From contig NZ_BLJE01000001.1 in NCBI RefSeq assembly GCF_009811795.1, positions 124,001 to 188,000 of the forward strand: a stretch of DNA of 64,000 nt. Direction: 5' to 3'. The DNA comes from Litoreibacter roseus. GTDB taxonomy: Bacteria; Pseudomonadota; Alphaproteobacteria; Rhodobacterales; Rhodobacteraceae. The notes beneath the pieces were generated by a model. It searched no databases and was not told the DNA's origin. It was given only the letters and a program-made list of their open reading frames with translations. How positions within the stretch are numbered: the stretch's first letter is position 1; each line of letters begins with the position of its first letter. A program made the position numbers and the translations under genes. Below, piece after piece: positions 1 to 7,316 of this stretch.

Positions 1-163
1 CGAATGTCGCCGACAGGATACCGCCCCAGACCGCTGCGTCCGAAATGGAAGTCTCGCGCACATCCATGATCAGTTCTGGCATAACCGGAAGAATGAGACC
101 GATGCCCATCGCGTCGATCATCACTGTGATCAGAATGAACGTAACGGGAAGGTTGCGGAACAT
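1..163 (-). CDS. MFS transporter, TetA/multidrug-like, N-terminal fragment
   Basis: This is the first 54 residues of a gene that runs off the left edge of the window. It opens MFRNLPVTFILITVMIDAMG and continues with a hydrophobic helix and the sequence GLILPVMPEL, which is typical of the first membrane segment and loop of TCR/Tet-type major facilitator exporters. These proteins are drug/proton antiporters in the inner membrane. The ATG at 161-163 is the only good start. The gene lies about 50 bases downstream of pcaD on the same strand, so it may be the last gene of that operon. The substrate cannot be told from the fragment. Confidence 0.75.
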   Translation of the reverse strand, partial: MFRNLPVTFILITVMIDAMGIGLILPVMPELIMDVRETSISDAAVWGGILSATF

Positions 164-213
164 ACATGCTCGGTTTGACTAGAGCGTGACCATGCCCGCA
201 GTCTGACAACGGA

Positions 214-1005
214 TCAAGCCGGGACGTGACCAATGCTGTGCAAGAACTCCGTCAACGCATCTGCGTATACCTCGGGCTGTTCGACGCAGGGTAAGTGTCC
301 TGCGCCACGGATCAATTGAAACCGGCTGCCTTTGATGAGCTCTTGCGTTTCACGCACCAGATCAGGCGGGGATGCCCCGTCTTCGCTGCCCGCAATAGCC
401 AGCGTTGGCAATGTCAGCCCCGCGGTGGTCGTGTAGAAATCCGTCCCCGCGATGGCCGCACAGCAGCCCGCGTAACCATCGACAGGTGTATCGACCAACA
501 TTTGTCGCCATCGCGCCACTTCCGGCGACATGCGGAAACGCTTGGAAAACCACCGCTCCATGACGCTGTCGGCGATGCCCGCCAGCCCGTCTTTTTGGAT
601 GGCATCAATGCGGTCCTGCCACATCTGCGCGGTGCCCATTTTTGCGGCCGTGTTCGATAAAACCAGACCGCGCACAAGATCGAGTCGCTTGGTGGCCAGA
701 CCTTGAGCCACCATGCCGCCGATAGAGAGACCAATGAAGACGCAATCCCTGACCTGAAGGTGGTCCAGAAGACGTTCCGCGTCTCGGATCAAGGCGCCCA
801 TCGAATAGGGGCCTGTCGGCACGTCAGAACCGCCATGTCCGCGCATATCATAGCGGATCAGTCTCAATCCATTTGGAAGCAAAGGGATGATCTGATCCCA
901 AAGCGCATGGGTGGTGCCGAGCGAATTTGCGAAGACCACTGGCGGCCCTGTCTCAGATCCATCTTCCTGAACCCGAAGCGAGATATCCCCCAGATCAACG
1001 ATCAC
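214..1005 (-). CDS. pcaD: 3-oxoadipate enol-lactonase (alpha/beta hydrolase)
   Basis: The product opens the enol-lactone ring to 3-oxoadipate in the protocatechuate branch of the beta-ketoadipate pathway, in the cytoplasm. It shows the alpha/beta-hydrolase nucleophile elbow GLSIGG (Ser about residue 94), an acid in SEDG (about 209) and a catalytic His in RGAGHLP (about 237). The runs VLSNTAAKMG and GYAGCCAAIAGTDF are characteristic of PcaD. I chose the GTG at 1003-1005 because GAGGAG sits six bases ahead of it, just after the pobA stop; a GTG at 1008 is an alternative. Length 263-264 residues fits the family. It is the second gene of a pobA-pcaD unit; pcaC, pcaHG and pcaB are not in view. Confidence 0.85.
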   Translation of the reverse strand: MIVDLGDISLRVQEDGSETGPPVVFANSLGTTHALWDQIIPLLPNGLRLIRYDMRGHGGSDVPTGPYSMGALIRDAERLLDHLQVRDCVFIGLSIGGMVAQGLATKRLDLVRGLVLSNTAAKMGTAQMWQDRIDAIQKDGLAGIADSVMERWFSKRFRMSPEVARWRQMLVDTPVDGYAGCCAAIAGTDFYTTTAGLTLPTLAIAGSEDGASPPDLVRETQELIKGSRFQLIRGAGHLPCVEQPEVYADALTEFLHSIGHVPA

Positions 1006-1015
1006 CACTGTCTCC

Positions 1016-2185
1016 TCAGTAAGGTAGGCCCACGTAGTTCTCGGCCAATTCGGTCTGCGCTGCAACGGAGGTTTCGATGTGATCCAACTCCGCTTCCTGT
1101 ATGCGCTGATCGAACGCGCTCTGATCGGGGAAACGGTGCAACTTGGTTGTCATCCACCACGAGAACCGCACCGATTTCCAGACACGTGCCAGAGCATTGG
1201 CAGAGTAGGCGTCGATCCCTGACTGATCCTTATGCGTGTAATAGGTCTGCAAGCCGGTAGACAAGTAATGGACATCAGAGATCGCGAGATTTAGCCCCTT
1301 GGCACCCGTTGGCGGGACAATGTGGGCCGCGTCGCCGACGAGAAACAGGCGTCCCCATCGCATCGGCTCGGCGACGTAGGATCGGAGAGGCGCGATTGAT
1401 TTCTCGATGCTTGGTCCTGTTGTGATCTTGTCCGCCGCTTCTTCCGGAATGCGGCGCTTCAACTCGTCCCAAAATGCGTTGTCGGACCATGCGTCCAGTG
1501 GATCATCCACAGGGGCTTGAATGTAGTAGCGGCTGAGTTTGCTGTTGCGCATGGAGCAGAGCGCAAAGCCACGCTCGTGATTTGCATAGATCAACTCATC
1601 GCTAACCGGCGGCGTTTCAGAGAGAATACCCAGCCACCCAAACGGATAAACGCGCTCATATTCCCGCAAGACATTCTTCGGGATACAAGTGCGGCTGACG
1701 CCATGAAACCCATCACAGCCCACCACGAAATCGCAGTCGATGCGCTGCTCCGTTCCGTCTTTCTCATAGGTCACGTAGGGCTTGTCTGTATCAAGATCCT
1801 GTGGGGTGACGGACAGGGCTTCCTCAATAACAATGCCGTCCATCCGGTCCCGAGCATCGTATAGATCGTGGGTTACCTGCGTCTGCCCATAGACCATCAC
1901 CCGCTTGCCAATGAGCGCGTCGAAATCAATGCGGAACCCTCTATTTTGTGTGGCAAGATAAGTGCCGCTGTGGACATAGCCTTCCGCATCCATACGTTTG
2001 CCGACACCTGCTTTCCGCAGCATCTCGACGCTGCCCCATTCCAATACACCGGCGCGGATCCGCGACAAAACATAGGACCGGGCGCGTCGCTCGAGCACGA
2101 CCGTGTCGATCCCGGCCCTGTGGAGGAGCTGAGATAACAGAAGCCCGGATGGACCGCCCCCGATGATGACAACCTGAGTACGCAT
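1016..2185 (-). CDS. pobA: 4-hydroxybenzoate 3-monooxygenase
   Basis: This FAD- and NADPH-dependent aromatic hydroxylase turns 4-hydroxybenzoate into protocatechuate. The 389 residues include the FAD-binding GGGPSG (residues 9-14), the NRIRAGVLE-type segment here as SRIRAGVLEWG, the DG-motif region CDYIAGCDG-type here as CDFVVGCDGFHG, and GDAAHIVPPTGAKGLN for FAD ribityl binding. The C-terminus ENYVGLPY is also typical of PobA. I chose the ATG at 2183-2185 (MRTQVVIIGG) over an upstream ATG that adds 16 unrelated residues. It precedes pcaD by 10 bases. The gene diverges from an alcohol dehydrogenase across a 124-bp intergenic region. Confidence 0.93.
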   Translation of the reverse strand: MRTQVVIIGGGPSGLLLSQLLHRAGIDTVVLERRARSYVLSRIRAGVLEWGSVEMLRKAGVGKRMDAEGYVHSGTYLATQNRGFRIDFDALIGKRVMVYGQTQVTHDLYDARDRMDGIVIEEALSVTPQDLDTDKPYVTYEKDGTEQRIDCDFVVGCDGFHGVSRTCIPKNVLREYERVYPFGWLGILSETPPVSDELIYANHERGFALCSMRNSKLSRYYIQAPVDDPLDAWSDNAFWDELKRRIPEEAADKITTGPSIEKSIAPLRSYVAEPMRWGRLFLVGDAAHIVPPTGAKGLNLAISDVHYLSTGLQTYYTHKDQSGIDAYSANALARVWKSVRFSWWMTTKLHRFPDQSAFDQRIQEAELDHIETSVAAQTELAENYVGLPY

Positions 2186-2210
2186 AAAAATCCTCCCTTG
2201 GAATGAGTAC

Positions 2211-2242
2211 GCAATTTTAGTTGTCAACGTCAATCAAATTGC
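2211..2242. promoter_or_regulatory. Inverted repeat in the pobA / dehydrogenase divergent promoter region
   Basis: GCAATTT at 2211-2217 and AAATTGC at 2236-2242 form perfect 7-bp inverted arms with an 18-bp AT-rich spacer. They lie 26 bases upstream of the pobA start and about 70 bases upstream of the dehydrogenase start. The position fits an operator controlling one or both divergent genes. No bound protein can be named. The arms differ from the AATTGG/CCAATT site near the gntR gene. Confidence 0.35.
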
Positions 2243-2309
2243 AATTCCACTTGCGAGTCGATTCCGACCTCGCGAAAGCTGCGCGATGAGACTGTTGGAA
2301 GGATGCGAT

Positions 2310-3398
2310 GTGACCAAGATAAAAGCCGCTGTTTGCCGAACCTTCGGCGCGCCGCTCACCGTGGAAGAGGTCGACCTGCGTGCGCCGCAGGATGACGAGG
2401 TTGAGGTCACCCTGAGCGCTTGCGCCATCTGTCATTCGGACCTGTCCTACATGGATGGCGGTTGGGGTGGTACATTGCCCGCTGTTTACGGTCATGAGGC
2501 TGCGGGAACGATCACAGCGCAGGGAAGCGGCGTGCGCGGCTACAGCGCGGGCGATCGCGTTCTTGTCACGTTGATCCGGTCCTGTGGCCACTGTCCATCT
2601 TGTTCTGACGCGCGCGGTGTTCAATGCTCGACCCCCTACGACAAATCGACGGGCCCGCTCGCCATGTCCGATGGGGGCACGTTGGAACACGGGCTGGCCT
2701 GTGGCGCGTTTGCGGAGAAAGTTGTCGTTCACCACAGCCAGATTGTGAAAATCCCTGAAACCATGCCGATGGATGCGGCCAGTCTTTTGTCCTGCGGGGT
2801 CATCACTGGGCTAGGTGCTGTTGTGAACACAGCCCGTATCCGCCCCGGTCAAACTGTGGTCGTCATCGGGGCTGGTGGGGTTGGACTGAATGCGATCCAG
2901 GGTGCGGACATTTCGGGCGCTGCCCGCATTATCGCAATGGATTTACTGCCGGAAAAGCTTGAGGACGCGAAAGATTTTGGCGCGACAGACACTATTTTGG
3001 CAGATGCCCCGAAGCCGTGGAAGGAGGTATCTTCCATAACCGACGGGCGTATGGCGGATGCGGTTTTTGTGACAGTGGGCGCGCTGCCCGCTTATGATCT
3101 GGCGCTGCGTCTGCTGGCCCCACACGGCGATGCTTACATCGTTGGATTGCCACATTCCGGGCAGATGAGCGAATACGAACCGGTCGTCTTAGGCGCGCTT
3201 GGACAGGGCCTGAAGGGGTCCAAGATGGGTGACGTGGTGCTCAGGCGTGACATTCCGTGGATGGTCGATCTCTATCAGCAAGGGCGGCTGAAGCTGGATG
3301 AATTGATATCGGGTAGATGGTCTCTTGATCAGATCAATGAGGCGATTGCGGATACTAGGACCGGGGCTGCACGTCGCAATGTGATCGTCTTCGAATGA
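2310..3398 (+). CDS. Zinc-dependent alcohol dehydrogenase family protein
   Basis: This is a 362-residue medium-chain dehydrogenase. Catalytic zinc ligands are visible in CAICHSDL, GHEAAG and SLLSCGVITG. The structural-zinc lobe CGHCPSCSDARGVQC has its four cysteines. The NAD(P)-binding motif GAGGVGLNAIQGA lies mid-protein. Such enzymes oxidise alcohols to aldehydes in the cytoplasm; the substrate is unknown. I chose GTG at 2310 because GGAAGGA ends six bases before it; an ATG at 2286 lacks a comparable site. The stop overlaps the start of the next gene by 4 bases (ATGA), so the two are translationally coupled and probably share a pathway, perhaps oxidation of an aromatic or sugar-derived alcohol. 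Confidence 0.8.
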   Translation: MTKIKAAVCRTFGAPLTVEEVDLRAPQDDEVEVTLSACAICHSDLSYMDGGWGGTLPAVYGHEAAGTITAQGSGVRGYSAGDRVLVTLIRSCGHCPSCSDARGVQCSTPYDKSTGPLAMSDGGTLEHGLACGAFAEKVVVHHSQIVKIPETMPMDAASLLSCGVITGLGAVVNTARIRPGQTVVVIGAGGVGLNAIQGADISGAARIIAMDLLPEKLEDAKDFGATDTILADAPKPWKEVSSITDGRMADAVFVTVGALPAYDLALRLLAPHGDAYIVGLPHSGQMSEYEPVVLGALGQGLKGSKMGDVVLRRDIPWMVDLYQQGRLKLDELISGRWSLDQINEAIADTRTGAARRNVIVFE

Positions 3399-4627
3399 AA
3401 CTCCGCGAGCTTGAGATATTCGTCACCGCGCCCCCCGCACCCGGCTGGGGCGGTCGATATTGGATCCTCGTCCGCCTGACAACAAATGACGGCATCACCG
3501 GCATTGGGGAGGTTTACGCCGCATCCACAGGGCCGGACGCCATGCGTGCGGTTATCTCTGACGTGTTTGCGCGCCACTTCGAGGGGGAGACACCAGAAAA
3601 CATCGAACGGCTTTATCGTCGGGTTTATTCGTCTGGGTTCACGCAGCGCCCGGACCTCACTGTGATGGGCGCATTTTCGGGGCTCGAAATGGCGTGCTGG
3701 GATATTCTGGGCAAGGCGCGGGATCGCCCGGTTTGGGCCCTGCTTGGCGGCAAGATGAACGAGCGCGTGCGGGCCTATACCTATCTCTATCCTTTGCCTC
3801 ATCATGATATGACCGATTTCTGGACGGCGCCTGACTTGGCTGCTGAAGCTGCGCTGGATGCGGTGAACCGTGGCTACACGGCTGTGAAGTTCGATCCGGC
3901 GGGGCCCTATACGATGCGGGGCGGTCACCAACCGGCCATGTCAGACATCAGCCGATCGGTCGCCTTTTGCAAAGCGATCCGGGACGCCGTCGGGGACAAA
4001 GCGGACCTTTTGTTTGGGACCCACGGTCAGTTCACAACGTCCGGTGCGATACGTTTGGGGCAAGCGCTCGAACCCTATGCGCCGCTGTGGTTTGAAGAGC
4101 CGATCCCGCCCGACAACCTTCTGGAATTTGCGCGGGTCGCTGACGCTGTACGGATACCAGTTGCAACGGGTGAACGGTTGGTTGGGAAATCGGAATTTGC
4201 GACCGTGCTGAAATCGGGTGGCGCCAAGATCCTGCAGCCTGCATTGGGACGTGTCGGCGGTATCTGGGAGGCAAAGAAAATCGCGGCAGTTGCCGAGGTG
4301 TTCAATGCAGAAATGGCACCGCATCTTTATGCAGGACCGGTCGAATGGGCGGCAAACATCCACTTTGCGACTTCAATTCCCAATCTGTTGATGGCTGAGA
4401 CGATCGAGACACAGTTTCATACGGATCTCATCTCGGGCGCACTTAAGGTAGAGGGTGGCTATGTTACGCCACCGGATACCCCGGGGCTGGGGATTGAGTT
4501 GGATGAGGTGGTCATCGCCGAGAACCCTTATGACGGCGACAGGCTTCATCTGGAAATGCAGGACGCGCCCTGTGACTATCAGAATGGGAACAGTTTTGCT
4601 GGCGGCGCCCCGCCTGAGATCGACTAG
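3395..4627 (+). CDS. Mandelate racemase/muconate lactonizing enzyme family protein (enolase superfamily)
   Basis: The 410 residues match enolase-superfamily acid-sugar dehydratases: a capping N-terminal domain, then a barrel with LLGGK (about 117), AVKFDPAGP (Lys165), WFEEPIPP (Glu234/235), VATGERL (Glu260) and EMAPHLYAGP (His310). Family members use Mg2+ and general bases to abstract a proton next to a carboxylate. The strand that normally supplies the first metal-binding Asp reads FGTHGQFT here, so Gly208 sits at the expected Asp while His210 is kept. The substrate is unknown. It overlaps the dehydrogenase gene by 4 bases. The minus-strand GntR gene ends 6 bases after its stop, and this regulator may or may not act on the pair. 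Confidence 0.8.
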   Translation: MKLRELEIFVTAPPAPGWGGRYWILVRLTTNDGITGIGEVYAASTGPDAMRAVISDVFARHFEGETPENIERLYRRVYSSGFTQRPDLTVMGAFSGLEMACWDILGKARDRPVWALLGGKMNERVRAYTYLYPLPHHDMTDFWTAPDLAAEAALDAVNRGYTAVKFDPAGPYTMRGGHQPAMSDISRSVAFCKAIRDAVGDKADLLFGTHGQFTTSGAIRLGQALEPYAPLWFEEPIPPDNLLEFARVADAVRIPVATGERLVGKSEFATVLKSGGAKILQPALGRVGGIWEAKKIAAVAEVFNAEMAPHLYAGPVEWAANIHFATSIPNLLMAETIETQFHTDLISGALKVEGGYVTPPDTPGLGIELDEVVIAENPYDGDRLHLEMQDAPCDYQNGNSFAGGAPPEID

Positions 4628-4633
4628 CAGGCG

Positions 4634-5401
4634 CTAGCGTGCGTTTTCGTGGGCAAGCCTTTGGCGCGCGACGACTTCGTTGTGATCGGTGCGCTTTTGG
4701 TCGGTTAGGCTGGCTTCGACGTAGCTTAGATGCGCTTCAATGGCTTCGCGCGTACCCTCCGGGTCCCGGCGCATGAGGCAATCCCGAATGTTTCGATGTT
4801 GATCCAGTAGCATGTCGCGGGTGGTGCGTTGTTTGAACATAACGCGGCGATTATAGAACACGCCCTCACGCAGCATCTGAAACATTGCGCGCATCATATG
4901 CAGCATTATGACGTTGTGACTGGCCTCAATGATGGCGAGGTGAAATTCAGCATCAAGTTGAGCTTCCTCGGTTGGGTCTCTTTTCGAGTGAGCCGTTTCC
5001 ATCTTGCGAAAAATCGTATCGATGACCTTCAGATCAGTATCGGAGGCATGGCGCGCGGCGCGCTCGCCTGCCAGCCCTTCCATATCCCTGCGAAAAGAAA
5101 CGTAGTCGAACACGGCTTCATCATGGGCTGCGAAGAGTTGCACCAATGCGTCCGAAAACGCGGCTCCCAATACGTCAGCCACATAGATGCCCGCGCCCGC
5201 CTTCGTCGCCAATAGTCCCCGGGTCTGCAGATCCGCGACCGCCTCCCGCAAGGATGGGCGTGAGACGCCCATCTTTTCCGACAGTTCGCGTTCTGACGGA
5301 AGACGCTCGCCCGGGCGCAAAATGCCCCGCAGGATCAGAAGCTCAATCTGCTGAACAACGGATTGTGACAGCTTTTCTGCTGCAATCTTTTCGAAAGGCA
5401 T
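4634..5401 (-). CDS. FadR/GntR-family regulator with FCD domain (LldR/GlcC/PdhR-like)
   Basis: This 255-residue protein has an N-terminal winged helix (PSERELSEKMGVSRPSLRE, about 35-53) and a C-terminal all-helical FCD ligand domain with Asp/His metal-ligand candidates in DAEFHLAIIEASHN and DQHRNI. FCD regulators bind small organic acids such as lactate, pyruvate or glycolate and leave palindromic operators. The ATG at 5399-5401 (MPFEKI) is taken as the start. A much longer frame extends upstream but its first 136 residues look like read-through. An AATTGG-N13-CCAATT palindrome lies 14 bases upstream, and the same site is found before glcDEF, which suggests autoregulation and a wider hydroxy-acid regulon. 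Confidence 0.85.
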   Translation of the reverse strand: MPFEKIAAEKLSQSVVQQIELLILRGILRPGERLPSERELSEKMGVSRPSLREAVADLQTRGLLATKAGAGIYVADVLGAAFSDALVQLFAAHDEAVFDYVSFRRDMEGLAGERAARHASDTDLKVIDTIFRKMETAHSKRDPTEEAQLDAEFHLAIIEASHNVIMLHMMRAMFQMLREGVFYNRRVMFKQRTTRDMLLDQHRNIRDCLMRRDPEGTREAIEAHLSYVEASLTDQKRTDHNEVVARQRLAHENAR

Positions 5402-5414
5402 CGCGAAACTCCGG

Positions 5415-5439
5415 AATTGGCTATAACTTATGACCAATT
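5415..5439. promoter_or_regulatory. Palindromic operator candidate AATTGG-N13-CCAATT upstream of gntR
   Basis: AATTGG at 5415-5420 and CCAATT at 5434-5439 are perfect inverted arms with a 13-bp spacer containing the smaller palindrome ATAAnTTAT. The site starts 14 bases before the gntR start codon. FCD GntR repressors such as LldR and PdhR are known to bind TTGGT/ACCAA arms, although with a shorter spacer. The same arms and spacing recur at 27550-27574. Confidence 0.55.
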
Positions 5440-5500
5440 GAAGGTCGGGCAAAGCGAAATCCGTAGCTCTGACCTGCGGGTCAGTATTGGAGGTTTCGAA

Positions 5501-5848
5501 ATGCGCGGTCTTCTCGTTTTGCTTTTGCTGGCAAGCCCGGCGCTCGCCGACCAAGCTGTTATTGAAGATGCAAGCGCGCGTAAATCCGGCGACAGTTGGA
5601 GCTTCAGCGTCACGATCAGCCACCCCGATACGGGCTGGGATCACTACGCCGACGGGTGGTCGGTGAACGCGCCTGATGGAACTGAGTTGGGTTACCGCGT
5701 TCTGGCGCACCCCCATGAGAACGAGCAACCATTTACCCGATCTCTGGGTGGTGTGGTGGTACCAGAGGGTGTCACACAAGTGATCATCCGCGCCCATGAC
5801 AGCGTGCATGGTTGGTCTGACGAGACCTACACGCTCGACTTACCCTAG
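5501..5848 (+). CDS. Small predicted secreted protein, unknown function
   Basis: The 115 residues begin with a clear signal peptide, MRGLLVLLLLASPALA, with a likely cleavage after ALA. The mature part is a short beta-rich domain with WSFSVTISHPDTGWDHYADGW and ends in SDETYTLDLP. I chose the ATG at 5501 because GGAGG lies about eight bases upstream; a longer frame from 5417 would bury the signal peptide. I recall similar small periplasmic proteins in Rhodobacteraceae but no assigned role. It diverges from gntR and is followed by the minus-strand permease, so it appears monocistronic. Confidence 0.65.
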   Translation: MRGLLVLLLLASPALADQAVIEDASARKSGDSWSFSVTISHPDTGWDHYADGWSVNAPDGTELGYRVLAHPHENEQPFTRSLGGVVVPEGVTQVIIRAHDSVHGWSDETYTLDLP

Positions 5849-5885
5849 ATATGCCTCCCTATGGACCATTCCAAAACGTAGTGCA

Positions 5886-6923
5886 TCACTGTAGGATCAT
5901 TTGGAAGACGATGCCTGACAGGACCGCCCCAGAGACCCCGAGGCTGAGGTAGAGCGCGAATACACCCTTTTTCACCAGTGACCATACGGCTGCCATCGCG
6001 GGGATCGAGCTGACGGAGCCCGCGATCATGAACGACATGGCGGCGCCATCGCTCATGCCCTGTTCGATAAAACCGGCCAGCAGGGGGGGCGCGACATAGC
6101 CGTTGAGGTAAGCGGGCATGCCCACAAGCGCGGCGGTGACAATCGGTCCGATGCCTTCGCCGCCGACAACACCCGCGATCAGGTCAGCAGGTACGTAATG
6201 GACCAAGAGCGCCTCAAGCGTATAGGCCAGTGCGAGCCATTTGATCAGGAAAAGTGCATTTTCTCTAAACGATGTTCGGAAGATCTCCCGGCGCGGTGCA
6301 TCGGTCCACATCGTCCAGACAGGCCGACCGGAAACGGGCGAGGGTCCGCATCCGCAGACACTTGTCGTGTAGCTGCGCAGGGGATCGGTAATGAACCCGC
6401 GTGATGCTACGAACTTCACTGCGAAGCCACCAAAAAGGCCCAGAGCAACGGCGGAGATGGCTTTGGCTAAGGCGAAGGGCCATCCGAGTGCTGCCGCGGT
6501 AATCAAAAGCGTGGGTGGGTCGATCAAAGGGGACGAAAGCCAGAATGCCATGACAGCAGAGAGCGGCGCGCCCAAGGCTAGAAGTCCTGCGATAAAGGGG
6601 ATGACCTCGCACGAACAGAACGGCGCGAGACCGCCAAGAAGGGCCGCAAGAAAGATCATGCGCGTTTCCCGACCTTTGAAGGCTTCCGCGATCATGGCCT
6701 CTGCGCCCGCTGCTTTCAGATAGGCAATCGTTACAACTGCAAAGACGATGAATGGCAGCGTGTTCAGGAAGGCACGAATGGAGAAGTCGACCACAGTGCC
6801 AACCATGTCAGGATCGAAAATAGCAACAAGGACAGGGACCGCGACAACGACGGTCCAAGGGGATTTCAGAGAATTGAGCCATATGCGCCAATGTCGTCTT
6901 GGGCTTTGTGTGAGGTCAGCCAT
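5886..6923 (-). CDS. Permease, ArsP/SO0444-like heavy-metal or metalloid efflux family
   Basis: This 345-residue protein has about eight to ten membrane segments and the signature FCSCEVIPF near residue 102, typical of the permease family (former DUF318) that includes ArsP and SO0444-type metal exporters. A Cys-containing loop, SVCGCGPSP, lies mid-protein and could bind a metal or metalloid. Two homologous halves are suggested by ALLGGLAPFCSCEVIP and ALVGMPAYLNGYVAPP. It would act in the inner membrane. The start overlaps the end of the arsR gene by 8 bases, so the two form one operon. The exact substrate (arsenical, copper or another) cannot be read from the sequence. Confidence 0.8.
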   Translation of the reverse strand: MADLTQSPRRHWRIWLNSLKSPWTVVVAVPVLVAIFDPDMVGTVVDFSIRAFLNTLPFIVFAVVTIAYLKAAGAEAMIAEAFKGRETRMIFLAALLGGLAPFCSCEVIPFIAGLLALGAPLSAVMAFWLSSPLIDPPTLLITAAALGWPFALAKAISAVALGLFGGFAVKFVASRGFITDPLRSYTTSVCGCGPSPVSGRPVWTMWTDAPRREIFRTSFRENALFLIKWLALAYTLEALLVHYVPADLIAGVVGGEGIGPIVTAALVGMPAYLNGYVAPPLLAGFIEQGMSDGAAMSFMIAGSVSSIPAMAAVWSLVKKGVFALYLSLGVSGAVLSGIVFQMILQ

Positions 6924-7233
6924 TGTTCGCTGCCTTCCGAGCCACGTCCGCGCAGCATTCCTGCAGGATGAAATCCGATAGCGCTTCCAGTGCGGCGTAG
7001 TCTGCTCGGTTCAGTGTGGTTCGTCCGACCCGCTCTTGTTTTACCAAACCCGATCCAACCAGAAATTTCAGGTGATGCGCCAATGTCGTCGGTGCGATAT
7101 CCGTACGAGACTGAAGATCGCTGACCGCGAGGCCATCTTCGCCCGCACGAATAAGGACGCGCAGAACTTTCAGACGCTGCTCCGATCCCATGGCTGCGAA
7201 ACCTTGTGCTGCTTCTTCCCAGATCATTTTCAC
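6916..7233 (-). CDS. ArsR/SmtB-family transcriptional regulator
   Basis: This 105-residue protein is a compact winged helix: GSEQRLKVLRVLIRAGEDG, then the recognition region TDIAPTTLAHHLKFLVGSGL and the wing VKQERVGRTTLNR. Such regulators usually repress a metal or metalloid resistance operon and are released by the ligand. Cysteines near the C-terminus (ECCADVARK) could form a metal site of the C-terminal type, but this is inference. It is the first gene of an operon with the permease, overlapping it by 8 bases. An inverted repeat 18 bases upstream of its start may be its operator. Confidence 0.85.
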   Translation of the reverse strand: MKMIWEEAAQGFAAMGSEQRLKVLRVLIRAGEDGLAVSDLQSRTDIAPTTLAHHLKFLVGSGLVKQERVGRTTLNRADYAALEALSDFILQECCADVARKAANNG

Positions 7234-7251
7234 GCCTCAAAAGAATCTATT

Positions 7252-7269
7252 AAACTAGTTATATAGTTT
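7252..7269. promoter_or_regulatory. Inverted repeat upstream of arsR, candidate ArsR operator
   Basis: AAACTA at 7252-7257 and TAGTTT at 7264-7269 are perfect arms with a 6-bp spacer, inside an AT-rich stretch that starts 18 bases upstream of the arsR start codon. ArsR-family proteins commonly bind imperfect AT-rich dyads overlapping their own promoter. The position supports autoregulation; no binding data exist here. Confidence 0.45.
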
Positions 7270-7316
7270 TATCTGATTAAGGTAAAGTAGCAGTATGAAG
7301 AGGTCAGTCTGTGGGC

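Noticed and set aside
2186-2309. A third AATTGG-N13-CCAATT site before pobA or the dehydrogenase
   Set aside because: Only GCAATTT/AAATTGC arms with 18-bp spacing are present, which is a different motif.
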